Shown here: positions 56,637 to 64,000 of the stretch, piece by piece
Layout of the letters: each line of letters starts with the position of its first letter
Position numbering within the stretch: position 1 is the first letter of the stretch
DNA from: Akkermansiaceae bacterium UBA2367
Lineage (GTDB): Bacteria > Verrucomicrobiota > Verrucomicrobiia > Verrucomicrobiales > DEV007
Direction of reading: 5' to 3'
NCBI GenBank assembly: GCA_002344525.1
Contig: DDTJ01000077.1
Coordinates: 1 to 64,000 of the forward strand
DNA length: 64,000 nt
The notes under the pieces: generated by a model
What the model saw: only the letters and a program-made list of their open reading frames with translations
Told to the model about the DNA's origin: nothing
Database searches by the model: none
Translations under genes and position numbers: made by a program

Positions 56637-57443
56637 TCACCCCTTCCTCTCCATCGCGAGGAGCTGCGTCACGGTGACGAGCTGGTAGCCGCGGGCGAGG
56701 AGCTGGTCGATAGTCGTGGGCATCGCGTCGATGGTGCCCGCGTGGATGTCGTGGGCGAGGAGGATGCCTCCGGGCGACGCGCCCGAGACGAGGCGCGAGG
56801 CCACGGCGGAGGCACCGGGCTTCTTCCAGTCCAGCGGATCGACCGACCACATGATCGTCGGATAGCCGAACTCCTTGCGGATCCACGACTTCTGCGCCGA
56901 GGTGATGGCCCCGTAGGGCGGACGCATGGTGCGCGGGGCCACGCCCGTGGCCGCGACGATGGCCTCGTGGCAGCCGCGCAGCTCCTGCCGCACGCCGGCG
57001 TCGGACAGTTTCGTGAGATTGGGATGGTTGACGGTGTGGTTCCCGATCTCGTGACCCTCGGCGACGATGCGGCGCATGATCTCGGGATAGCGCCTCGCGT
57101 TCGTCGCGATGACGTAGAAGGTGGCCTTCACGTTCTTCTGCTTCAGGATGTCGAGCAGGCGCGGGGTGTTCACCGGATGGGGCCCGTCGTCGAAAGTGAG
57201 GGCGACGAAGGGCAGGCTCGTCGCGACGCGATTGTAGGAGTCCTGCGAACCCGTCGAGGTCGGGAGAGGTGCGGAGGCGGGCGCGATGGCGGCGGCTTCG
57301 TTCGCGATCGTTTTCTTTTTCCCCTGCTTCGTCGTGCAGGAAGCGGAAAGGGACGCGATTCCGATGCACAGGAGGGCGGCGCGGAGGACAGGGATGGCAG
57401 TGTTCAAAGCAGTGGCAGGTGCGGGTTGCGATCTCAATGGCAT
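56637..57443 (-). CDS. Polysaccharide deacetylase (CE4), lipoprotein-like
   Basis: A 268-residue carbohydrate esterase family 4 enzyme that removes N- or O-acetyl groups from polysaccharides, possibly peptidoglycan or chitin. A hydrophobic leader ends in a lipobox-like SLSASC (about 31-36). Motif 1 is ALTFDDGPHP with the catalytic and metal Asp pair (about 83-92). Motif 2 is EIGNHTVNHPNLTK, the H-x-x-x-H metal site. RPPYGAITSA is motif 3 and GGILLAHDIHAGT motif 5. All ligands are present, so it should be active. The region upstream of ATG 57443 is very AT-rich (TATAAA present) and is shared with the end of mtnP. Confidence 0.92.
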   Translation of the reverse strand: MPLRSQPAPATALNTAIPVLRAALLCIGIASLSASCTTKQGKKKTIANEAAAIAPASAPLPTSTGSQDSYNRVATSLPFVALTFDDGPHPVNTPRLLDILKQKNVKATFYVIATNARRYPEIMRRIVAEGHEIGNHTVNHPNLTKLSDAGVRQELRGCHEAIVAATGVAPRTMRPPYGAITSAQKSWIRKEFGYPTIMWSVDPLDWKKPGASAVASRLVSGASPGGILLAHDIHAGTIDAMPTTIDQLLARGYQLVTVTQLLAMERKG

Positions 57444-57494
57444 CGCAAGCTTAAGAAAATTTTATAAAAATGCAACTCGAAAATGAAAGTTCCG

Positions 57495-58379
57495 TTAAAA
57501 ATTTATAAATCTTTTCAAAATAGGCGCGAGTTTCCGAGCCGTCGCCTCCGGCCAGATCGAAGGGTCGGTGAAGAGAGCTCCGTCGAGGGCGCGGTGCTCG
57601 GGCCAGTCGGCGACGAGGGGGATGCGGGGGATGACCGCTTGAAGGACGGCTTTGGCGTTGGCGGCGTTGGCTTGGACGTGCTCGATCACGGCGTGGGCGC
57701 TCACGGCCTCCTCCTCGACCTTCCAGCAGTCGTAGTCGGTGACCATGGCGAGGGTGGCGAGGGCGATCTCGGCCTCGCGGGCGAGCTTCGCCTCGGGCAG
57801 GTTGGTCATGCCGATGAGGTCGAAACCGAGCTTGCGGTTCGTCTCCGACTCCGCCCGCGTCGAGAAGGCGGGGCCGTCCATGCAGACGTAGGTGCCGCCG
57901 TCGTGGACGGGCTTCCCGAGCTCCCTCGCGGCCTCTTGGAGGAGCCCCCGCAGCGTCGGCGAAATCGGATCGGCGAAGCCGACGTGGGCGACGATGCCTC
58001 CGCCGAAGAAGGTGTGGTGCTCGCGGCGGCTCGTGCGGTCGAAGAACTGGTCGGGCAAAACGATGTCGCGGGGCCGGTATTCCTCCTTCAGCGAACCGAC
58101 GGCGGTGACGGCGACGATCCAGCGGACGTTGAGGGAGCGCAGCGCCCAGAGGTTGGCGCGGTGGTTCAGTTCGGTCGGGAGGATGCGGTGTCCGCGCCCG
58201 TGCCGGGGCAGAAAGCAGACCTGTCGCCCTGCGAAGCGTCCGCGCACGATGGCGTCGGAAGGGTCGCCGTAGGGCGTCTCGACGCGGATCTCCTCCGCCT
58301 CGGTGAAGCCTTCGATCTCGTAAAGTCCCGACCCGCCGATCACGCCGATGGCGGGGATTGTGTCGTTCTCGCTGCTCAT
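57495..58379 (-). CDS. mtnP: S-methyl-5'-thioadenosine phosphorylase
   Basis: MTA phosphorylase splits methylthioadenosine with phosphate into adenine and methylthioribose-1-phosphate in methionine salvage. The 294-residue length and motifs fit the family: IGVIGGSGLYEIEGF (about 11-25), VCFLPRHGRGHRILPTELNH (about 54-73), ALRSLNVRWIVAVTAVGSL, YVCMDGPAFSTRAES and the GFDLIGMTNLPEAKLAREAE segment. The choice between MTAP and purine nucleoside phosphorylase rests on these last two, which are MTAP-like. ATG 58379 lies directly behind a good promoter, so the mRNA is probably leaderless. It runs convergently with nothing; the deacetylase follows on the same strand. Confidence 0.93.
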   Translation of the reverse strand: MSSENDTIPAIGVIGGSGLYEIEGFTEAEEIRVETPYGDPSDAIVRGRFAGRQVCFLPRHGRGHRILPTELNHRANLWALRSLNVRWIVAVTAVGSLKEEYRPRDIVLPDQFFDRTSRREHHTFFGGGIVAHVGFADPISPTLRGLLQEAARELGKPVHDGGTYVCMDGPAFSTRAESETNRKLGFDLIGMTNLPEAKLAREAEIALATLAMVTDYDCWKVEEEAVSAHAVIEHVQANAANAKAVLQAVIPRIPLVADWPEHRALDGALFTDPSIWPEATARKLAPILKRFINF

Positions 58380-58385
58380 GCCCCC

Positions 58386-58414
58386 AGCCTAGAAGCGGGG
58401 GAGGGGGATTCCAA
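58386..58414 (-). promoter_or_regulatory. Promoter of mtnP
   Basis: On the minus strand TTGGAA (58414-58409), 17 bases, TAGGCT (58391-58386), the same -10 as truA. Six bases separate the -10 box from the ATG at 58379. The region beyond, 58415-58485, is AT-rich with several poly-A/T runs and precedes the divergent YafK-like gene. Confidence 0.5.
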
Positions 58415-58485
58415 GCGGCATTTATTGCGCTTCCATAAACTTAAGTAAGCTTGATTTTTAAAAAATATGATGGAAAATTTTAAAA

Positions 58486-59490
58486 ATGTTTCTCCGCCGC
58501 TCCCTCCTCCTCGTCCTCCTCGTCCTCCTCGGCGCTGGCGCCGCCCTGCCTTGGCTCGCCCGCGACTGGCTTGCCGCGAACTCCGCCTCCGCTTCCTCCT
58601 CCGCCCCCTCCGGCTGGCGCGAACGAATCCGGGGCGCTTGGCGGGGGGCCGAAAGCGCGGAGGCGGCACCCGACACCCTTGCGGTCGAGGAAACCGTGGA
58701 GCAGACCGAGGAGCGTCAGCCCTACCCCCTCGCCAAGCAGACTCGAAAGATGCTCGCCGGTTTCTTCGGCGAAAAGGGGGATCTGCCGGGTGCGCCTTCC
58801 CGCCCCGGCCCGCCCTCGACGCCGCGCTCCCGCGCCATCGTCGAGGAGGCCTCGCGCCGCCTCGCTCCGGAGTTGGCGAAACGGAGCTTGAAATGCGGCG
58901 ACCCCCTCGTCCTGCGCCTCTTCAAGGAGGAGGGCGAACTCGAAATCTGGATGCGACCCTCTTCGGAACCGCACTACACCCTCTTTAAAATCCTCCGCCT
59001 CGCCGCGTCGGCGGGTCGGCCCGGCCCGAAACTGCGTGAAGGCGACGGGCAGGCGCCCGAGGGCTTCTACTCCGTCCCCGCCTCCGCGCTGCGGCCCGGC
59101 ACGAAACACCACCTCGGCTTCGACCTCGGCTATCCGAACGAACTCGACCGCCATCTCGGGCGCAGCGGCAGCGAAATGATGATCCACGCCGGGGAGACCG
59201 CCGCCGGAGCCTACGCCTTGTCGCCGGCGGCGATGGAGGAGGTCTACGCCCTCGCCGACGCCGCCCTCCGCGCCGGGCAGGGCGCGGTCCCCGTCCACCT
59301 CTTCCCCTTCCGCCTCACCGACAAGCGGATGGACCGGGTCGCCGCCGCCGGCTCGCGCTGGACGCAGGAGTGGGCGAACCTCAAGGAAGGCTACGATTTC
59401 TTCGAGAACGTCCGTCTGCCTCCGGCGGTCGACGCGGAGGCGGAGCGCTACTCCTTCCGCATCTCAAGTGACGGGGAAAAGGAAATTTGA
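58486..59490 (+). CDS. YafK/DpaA-like L,D-transpeptidase-fold protein without catalytic Cys
   Basis: A 334-residue envelope protein. Residues 1-30 are a signal or anchor. Residues about 140-330 align with the YkuD-fold family of E. coli YafK/DpaA, which detaches Lpp from peptidoglycan. Shared segments are LVLRLFKEEGELEIWM, GPKLREGDGQAPEGFYSVPA (about 180-199), GFDLGYPNELDRHLGRSG and HLFPFRLTDKRMD. The active site normally reads M-V-H-G-x-C-S-S-x-G-C-Y-A-M. Here it reads MIHAGETAAGAYAL (232-245): the His (234) remains but the catalytic Cys is Ala242 and the other Cys is Glu237. It should be catalytically inactive and may bind peptidoglycan or regulate a partner. It diverges from mtnP. Confidence 0.75.
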   Translation: MFLRRSLLLVLLVLLGAGAALPWLARDWLAANSASASSSAPSGWRERIRGAWRGAESAEAAPDTLAVEETVEQTEERQPYPLAKQTRKMLAGFFGEKGDLPGAPSRPGPPSTPRSRAIVEEASRRLAPELAKRSLKCGDPLVLRLFKEEGELEIWMRPSSEPHYTLFKILRLAASAGRPGPKLREGDGQAPEGFYSVPASALRPGTKHHLGFDLGYPNELDRHLGRSGSEMMIHAGETAAGAYALSPAAMEEVYALADAALRAGQGAVPVHLFPFRLTDKRMDRVAAAGSRWTQEWANLKEGYDFFENVRLPPAVDAEAERYSFRISSDGEKEI

Positions 59491-59565
59491 GGCGACCGCG
59501 CTTTTTTTGCTTCCAGTTCCGCGCGGATTCCACTAGCCTTCCCATCCCGGCTAACGCATGGCGCA

Positions 59566-59589
59566 CCCGGCTTCCTCCTGGAGGCCGGG
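59566..59589 (+). other. Strong hairpin in leader of the pilus/secretion operon
   Basis: CCCGGCTTCC (59566-59575) pairs with GGAGGCCGGG (59580-59589) around the loop TCCT, a ten-pair stem with one G-U. It lies about 45 bases upstream of the TTG start of the first GspE/PilB gene, in a 142-base gap. It may end the previous transcript or regulate the operon; I do not recognise a riboswitch. Confidence 0.4.
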
Positions 59590-59632
59590 CCAACCCTGAC
59601 AAACCGGCCACCGTCAACCTCCCCTTCGCGTT

Positions 59633-61312
59633 TTGTACTCCAACGAACCCTACCTCCTGGAGCTGTTGCAGGAAGCCCAGCTCGTGACACCGGCGGCGCT
59701 CGAAGACGTCCGCCACAAGAAGAAGTCGCAGGAATCGACGATCGACGCGCTGCTCTCGCTGAACCTCCTCACCGACGAGGCCATCGCCCAGACCCTCGCG
59801 GAGAACGCGGGGATGGACTACGTCGATCTGAAGCGGCTCGACGTGGATCCCTCCGTCGCCGCGCACGTCCCGGCGAACTCCGCCGTGCGCTTCCGCGCCG
59901 TGCCCATCATCGAGGGGGCGGGCACCCTCGTCATCGCGGTGACCGACCCTCTCGACTTCGACGCCATCGACTCGCTGCGCCACGTCCTCACCGTCGAACC
60001 CGAGTTCGTCGTCGCCTCCGACAGCGCGATCAAGCAGCGCCAGCTCGACTTCTACGCCTCGCAGCTCGACTCCGCCCAGATCGCCAAGCTCGACGCCAAC
60101 GCCATCGCGGTGACGGAGACGTCGGCCGCCGAGGGGGGCGACGCGCCGGTCATCAAGATGGTCTACCAGATCCTGCAGGAGGCCTACCAGAACCGCGCCT
60201 CGGACATCCACATCGAGCCGACCGAGAAGGAGATGCGGGTGCGCTACCGCATCGACGGCGCCCTCCACAAGGTGCAGAGCCACCCGCTGAGCCTCCTCCC
60301 CTCCATCGTCAGCCGGATCAAGATCATGACCGGGACCATGGCGATCTCGGAAAAGCGCCTGCCCCAGGACGGACGTATCCAGGCGAAGTTCGGCGGCGGC
60401 GACCTCGACCTGCGCGTCTCCACCGTGCCGACCAGCTGCGGGGAGAGCGTCGTGATGCGGATCCTCGACAAGAGCTCCCTCTCCATCGGCCTGCCCCAGC
60501 TCGGCTTCTTCAGCGACGACCAGGCGACCTTCGAGGAGCTGCTCCGCCTGCCCGACGGCATCCTCCTTGTGACCGGCCCGACCGGATCGGGCAAGACGAC
60601 GACCCTCTACGCCTGCCTCAACTCGATCAACAAGCCCGACCGCAAGATCATCACAGTCGAGGACCCGGTGGAATACCTCCTTTCCGGCATCAACCAGGTG
60701 CAGGTGAAGGAGTCCATCGGCATGACCTTCGCGGCGGCCCTGCGCGCCATCCTCCGGCAGGCGCCGAACATCATCATGATTGGGGAGATCCGAGACCTCG
60801 AGACGGCGTCGATCGCGATCAACGCTTCGCTCACGGGCCACCTCGTCTTCTCCACCCTGCACACGAACGACGCGCCCGCCGCCGTCGCCCGTCTCGCCGA
60901 CATCGGCGTGAAGAAATTCCTCATCGCTTCGGCGGTGCGCTCCGTGATGGCCCAGCGCCTCGTCCGGGGCATCTGCAAGGACTGCGCCCAGCCCGCCGAG
61001 ATGACGCTCAAGGAGATCCGCTCCCTACGCCTCACCGAGGAGCAGATCGCCAAGGCGGAGATCATGAAGGGTACCGGCTGCCGCACTTGCCGCATGACGG
61101 GCTACAAGGGACGCATCGGCTGCTTCGAGATCTTCAACATCTCCGAGGAGGTGCGCCTCCTCATCAACGGCGACGAGTCCACCAGCGGTCTGCGCAAGCG
61201 CGCGCGCGAGCTCGGCATGCGTACCCTGCGCGAGGACGGCGTCCGCAAAGTGCTCGCGGGCAAGACGACCGCCTCGGAAGTCATCCGCGTGACCATGGCC
61301 GACAGCGATTGA
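59633..61312 (+). CDS. GspE/PilB-family secretion or pilus ATPase, first copy
   Basis: A 559-residue assembly ATPase of the type II secretion/type IV pilus class. It appears to start with TTG at 59633 (YSNEPYLLELLQEAQL), as no ATG lies near. The N-terminal MshEN domain covers about 1-150. Walker A is GPTGSGKTTTLYACLNSI (about 322-339), the Asp box is ITVEDPVEYLLSG, Walker B is IIMIGEIRDLETA, and the His box is LVFSTLHTNDAPAA. A zinc-binding tetracysteine follows (CKDC, then CRTC about 40 residues later). The ending GMRTLREDGVRKVLAGKTTASEV is typical. A very similar gene follows after 61 bases, then a GspF/PilC gene. Confidence 0.92.
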   Translation: MYSNEPYLLELLQEAQLVTPAALEDVRHKKKSQESTIDALLSLNLLTDEAIAQTLAENAGMDYVDLKRLDVDPSVAAHVPANSAVRFRAVPIIEGAGTLVIAVTDPLDFDAIDSLRHVLTVEPEFVVASDSAIKQRQLDFYASQLDSAQIAKLDANAIAVTETSAAEGGDAPVIKMVYQILQEAYQNRASDIHIEPTEKEMRVRYRIDGALHKVQSHPLSLLPSIVSRIKIMTGTMAISEKRLPQDGRIQAKFGGGDLDLRVSTVPTSCGESVVMRILDKSSLSIGLPQLGFFSDDQATFEELLRLPDGILLVTGPTGSGKTTTLYACLNSINKPDRKIITVEDPVEYLLSGINQVQVKESIGMTFAAALRAILRQAPNIIMIGEIRDLETASIAINASLTGHLVFSTLHTNDAPAAVARLADIGVKKFLIASAVRSVMAQRLVRGICKDCAQPAEMTLKEIRSLRLTEEQIAKAEIMKGTGCRTCRMTGYKGRIGCFEIFNISEEVRLLINGDESTSGLRKRARELGMRTLREDGVRKVLAGKTTASEVIRVTMADSD

Positions 61313-61373
61313 ACCAGCTCACTGACGACACCGCCCGCCACCCCACCCTCCCTCCCCCTTCCTTTTTGTTTCC

Positions 61374-63068
61374 ATGACGGTTGAAAGCGTAATCGACCTC
61401 CTCGTCTCCCGCGGCCTGATCGACGAATCCCAGCGCGAAGACTACATCGCCGCCGCCTACGGCAGCGAGCACGACATCACCTACGCGGTCGAGGAGTTCG
61501 GCCTGCTCCAGCGCGAGCAGCTCTTCCACCTCGTCGCCCAGGACATCGGCGGCGACTACTACGACCTCAGCGACTTCGAGCCCGCGCCCCAAGTGCTGCG
61601 GGCCGTCCCGGCGGGCACGGCGAAGCTCTACCAGTGCTTCCCCATCCAGTTCCTCGACCAGGGCCTCCAAGTCGCCATCGCCAACCCCCTCGACCCGCAA
61701 AACCTCGAAGAGCTGGGCTTCTCCCTGAACACCGCCATCGTCCCTGCGGTCGCCCCGCCCGAGCAGATCTCGGAGCTCATCGAGAAATTCTACTACGGCG
61801 GTGGAGCAAGCGCCGACAACGACGGGGCCGCGGCGGGCGAGAGCAACGCCCTCGCCGACCTGCGCAAGGAGATCGCGGCGATGTCCAGCGACGACGCCGA
61901 GGAGGAGTCGAACTCCGCCCCCATCATCCGCTACGTCGACCTCGTCCTCTACCAAGCGATCAAGGAGAAGGCCTCCGACGTCCACTTCGAGCCCTTCGAG
62001 GACGACTTCAAGATCCGCTACCGCGTCGACGGCGCCCTCTACGAGATGGCCCCGCCCCCGCAGCACCTCAAGCAAGCCATCATTTCACGGATCAAGGTGA
62101 TGTCCTCCCTGAACATCGCCGAGACCCGCCTGCCCCAGGACGGTCGCATCACCAAGGAGATCAACGGCCAGGGCATCGACATGCGGGTCTCCACCCTGCC
62201 CACCATCTTCGGCGAGAGCGTCGTGCTCCGCGTCCTCGACCGGTCCAACGTGAATCTCAACCTCGAGATGCTCAACCTGCCGAAGGAGATGTTCGAATAC
62301 ATCACCGACACCATCGAGAAGCCGAACGGCATCTTCATCTGCACCGGACCCACCGGGGCGGGCAAGACCACGACCCTCTACGCCTGCCTCCGCCGCATCA
62401 ACACCGAGGATGCGAAACTCCTCACCGCCGAGGACCCCGTCGAATACGACATCGACGGCATCATGCAGGTGCCTATCAACGAGTCCATCGGCCTCAACTT
62501 CGGGCGCGTCCTGCGCGCCTTCCTGCGGCAGGACCCCGACCGCATCCTCGTCGGCGAGATGCGCGACCTCGAGACCGCGCAGATCGCGATCCAAGCCTCG
62601 CTGACGGGGCACTTGGTGCTCTCGACCCTGCACACCAACGACGCCCCCGGTGCCGTGACCCGTCTCATCGACATGGGCTGCGAGCCCTTCCTCGTCGCCG
62701 CGACCCTCGAAGGCGTCCTCGGCCAGCGCCTCCTGCGCCGCATCTGCCCCGACTGCCGCGTCTCCTACAAGCCCTCCCAGGCCGTGCTCGCCCAACTCGG
62801 CATCGCCGCCGCCGACATCGGGGGCAACGAGTTCTACACCGGCCAAGGCTGCGACGCCTGCAACGACACCGGATACCGCGGCCGCCAAGGTCTCTTCGAG
62901 CTGCTCGACATGTCGAACCCCATCCGCGACCTCATCGCCCAGCGCGCCGCCACCGTCGTGCTGAAGCAGAAGGCCCAGGAGCTCGGCATGCGCACCCTGC
63001 GCGAGGACGGCATCCGCAACATCTTCTCCGGCATCACCACGATCGAAGAGGTGCTCAAGTACACCTGA
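61374..63068 (+). CDS. GspE/PilB-family secretion or pilus ATPase, second copy
   Basis: A 564-residue paralogue of the preceding gene with the same architecture. The MshEN domain is at about 1-140. Walker A is GPTGAGKTTTLYACLRRI, the Asp box is LTAEDPVEYDIDG, Walker B is RILVGEMRDLETA, and the His box is LVLSTLHTNDAPGA. The tetracysteine is CPDC...CDAC. The ending is GMRTLREDGIRNIFSGITTIEEV. All catalytic motifs are intact. Tandem GspE/PilB-type ATPases could serve two pilins, or assembly under different conditions; retraction ATPases (PilT) lack the MshEN domain, so this is not PilT. It starts with ATG 61374. Confidence 0.92.
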   Translation: MTVESVIDLLVSRGLIDESQREDYIAAAYGSEHDITYAVEEFGLLQREQLFHLVAQDIGGDYYDLSDFEPAPQVLRAVPAGTAKLYQCFPIQFLDQGLQVAIANPLDPQNLEELGFSLNTAIVPAVAPPEQISELIEKFYYGGGASADNDGAAAGESNALADLRKEIAAMSSDDAEEESNSAPIIRYVDLVLYQAIKEKASDVHFEPFEDDFKIRYRVDGALYEMAPPPQHLKQAIISRIKVMSSLNIAETRLPQDGRITKEINGQGIDMRVSTLPTIFGESVVLRVLDRSNVNLNLEMLNLPKEMFEYITDTIEKPNGIFICTGPTGAGKTTTLYACLRRINTEDAKLLTAEDPVEYDIDGIMQVPINESIGLNFGRVLRAFLRQDPDRILVGEMRDLETAQIAIQASLTGHLVLSTLHTNDAPGAVTRLIDMGCEPFLVAATLEGVLGQRLLRRICPDCRVSYKPSQAVLAQLGIAAADIGGNEFYTGQGCDACNDTGYRGRQGLFELLDMSNPIRDLIAQRAATVVLKQKAQELGMRTLREDGIRNIFSGITTIEEVLKYT

Positions 63069-63147
63069 CCGAAACTCCCGAATTTTTCCATCGACAGCCG
63101 CGCCGCCGAAACGCTAATCTCAACACCCAAAGACAGAATCCACCGAT

Positions 63148-64000
63148 ATGGCAAACTTCGAATACATCGCCTTGGACGCGAAGGGCACGGAAACCTCGGG
63201 CTCCATCAAGGCGAACGACGAGGCGGACGCGATCAGCCAGCTCCGCAAGAGCGGCCTCTACCCCACCCAAGTCGTCCCCGCCGGCAAGGGCGGCGTCTCC
63301 AGCGCCGCGAAAAAACGCGCCAAGAAATCCCAAGCGGCGAACAAGAAGACGGGCGTGGGCGGCCGGGTCAAAGGCAAGGTCCTGATGATCTTCACCCGCC
63401 AGCTCGCCACCCTCGTCGACGCGGGCCTGCCGCTGCTGCGCGGCCTCTCCGTCCTCGGGAAGCAGGAGAAGAACCGCGTCATGGCCGGGACCATCAACCA
63501 CCTCGCCGACTCCGTCGCGGGCGGCTCGACCTTCTCCGAGAGCCTCGGCCAGCACCCCAAGGTCTTCGACAAGCTCTACGTGAACATGGTCAAGGCCGGC
63601 GAGCTCGGCGGTGTCCTTGAGCTCGTCCTCGTCCGTCTCGCCGAATACCAGGAGAAGGCGCAGAAGCTGAAGAACCGCATCGTCGCGGCGATGGTCTACC
63701 CCGTCATCGTCATCGTCATCGCCGTCGCCATCCTCATCTTCCTCATGGCGGTGATCGTGCCGCGCTTCGAGAAGATCTTCGCCGAAATGCTCAGCGGCAA
63801 GGCGCTCCCCGGCATCACCCAGTTCGTCATCAACATCAGCCGCTGGATCCAGGACAAGTGGCTCATCATCCTCATCGGCGGCGCCATCCTCTACGCTGGC
63901 TGGAAGGTCTTCAGCATGACCAAGAACGGTCGCGTCGCCATCGACCGGCTCAAGCTGAAGCTGCCCGTCTTCGGACCGGTGCAGCTCAAAAGCGCCATCG
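63148..64000 (+). CDS. GspF/PilC-family inner-membrane platform protein (partial)
   Basis: The window ends inside this gene, leaving 284 codons. It encodes the polytopic platform protein that the GspE/PilB ATPases drive. The start MANFEYIALDAKGTETSGSI is the family's N-terminus, and SQLRKSGLYPTQV follows. A basic linker rich in Lys (KKRAKKSQAANKKTG, about 60-75) comes before the first GspF domain, with FTRQLATLVDAGLPLLRGLS, FSESLGQHPKVFDKLYVNMV and KAGELGGVLELVL. The first transmembrane helix is about 180-205 (VYPVIVIVIAVAILIFLMAV). The second GspF domain begins near the window edge. It follows the second ATPase by 79 bases. Confidence 0.93.
   Translation, partial: MANFEYIALDAKGTETSGSIKANDEADAISQLRKSGLYPTQVVPAGKGGVSSAAKKRAKKSQAANKKTGVGGRVKGKVLMIFTRQLATLVDAGLPLLRGLSVLGKQEKNRVMAGTINHLADSVAGGSTFSESLGQHPKVFDKLYVNMVKAGELGGVLELVLVRLAEYQEKAQKLKNRIVAAMVYPVIVIVIAVAILIFLMAVIVPRFEKIFAEMLSGKALPGITQFVINISRWIQDKWLIILIGGAILYAGWKVFSMTKNGRVAIDRLKLKLPVFGPVQLKSAI

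Noticed and set aside
59530..59632. c-di-GMP riboswitch ahead of the pilus operon
   Set aside because: The GGCAAACC-like core and tetraloop-receptor features of GEMM are absent; only a hairpin is supported.

Overview
The window reads as a chromosomal segment of a high-GC member of the Verrucomicrobiota, probably a free-living heterotroph. The evidence is a DUF1549/DUF1553 haem protein and a Tat-exported DUF1501 protein (families concentrated in Planctomycetes and Verrucomicrobia), a PmoA-like DUF6807 protein, a sugar phosphate isomerase with a Tat signal, a golvesin-tailed FAD oxidoreductase, and dense packing with many 4-base ATGA overlaps. Few genes have a good Shine-Dalgarno site. Several have promoter hexamers so close to the start codon that the mRNA would be almost leaderless. 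I see no rRNA, CRISPR array, integrase or transposase gene.

Layout. 0.2-5.8 kb: DUF1549/1553 protein, circularly permuted ATP-grasp protein coupled to ruvA, and an exported protein. 5.8-8.0 kb: a toxin-antitoxin graveyard, with an intact RelE-like pair, a frameshifted PIN remnant, a helix-turn-helix antitoxin, a palindromic element and the N-terminal stub of another PIN toxin. 8.0-18.6 kb: heterodimeric ABC exporter, ComEA-like protein, DUF1501 protein, sugar isomerase and DUF6807 protein, membrane-anchored M23-like protein, truA, AraC regulator. 18.6-24 kb: squalene monooxygenase (a sterol-pathway enzyme), an SbcC/SbcD-like pair and a NYN/OST-HTH protein. 24-36.7 kb: decayed nucleotidyltransferase module, RNA m5C methyltransferase, Mrp, aspartate kinase, Uma2 protein, beta-helix protein, CutA, FAD oxidoreductase, DUF1015 protein, a second nucleotidyltransferase pair, HAD phosphatase, VapBC.

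36.8-41.6 kb is a four-gene peptide-type ABC importer operon whose only ATPase has lost nearly every catalytic motif. Then come recA and trpS, divergent around a perfect inverted repeat that may be an SOS operator, a NIF3-like protein, a thiolase with thioesterase, a lipoprotein and a sugar aminotransferase. 49.2-50.1 kb is a mosaic: a low-GC SUKH-family gene lies between a decayed copy of the 5' end of a family 3 glycosidase gene and the intact gene, beside a possible purK remnant. 51-59.5 kb holds a SWIM-SNF2 helicase, transketolase, tRNA-Lys(CTT), polysaccharide deacetylase, MTA phosphorylase and a YafK/DpaA-like protein without its catalytic cysteine. The window ends in a type IV pilus/type II secretion operon (two GspE/PilB ATPases and a GspF/PilC protein cut by the window edge).

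Themes. Cell envelope and peptidoglycan functions recur (M23-like, YafK-like, NagZ-like, deacetylase, pilus). Several proteins keep a fold but lose active-site residues. At least five toxin-antitoxin-like modules are present in all stages from intact to ruined. Short dispersed repeats sit between genes and in one case supply the end of a reading frame. The strongest candidates for unusual biology are the motif-depleted ABC importer, the squalene monooxygenase, the cysteine-less YafK-like protein and the SUKH insertion at the glycosidase gene.
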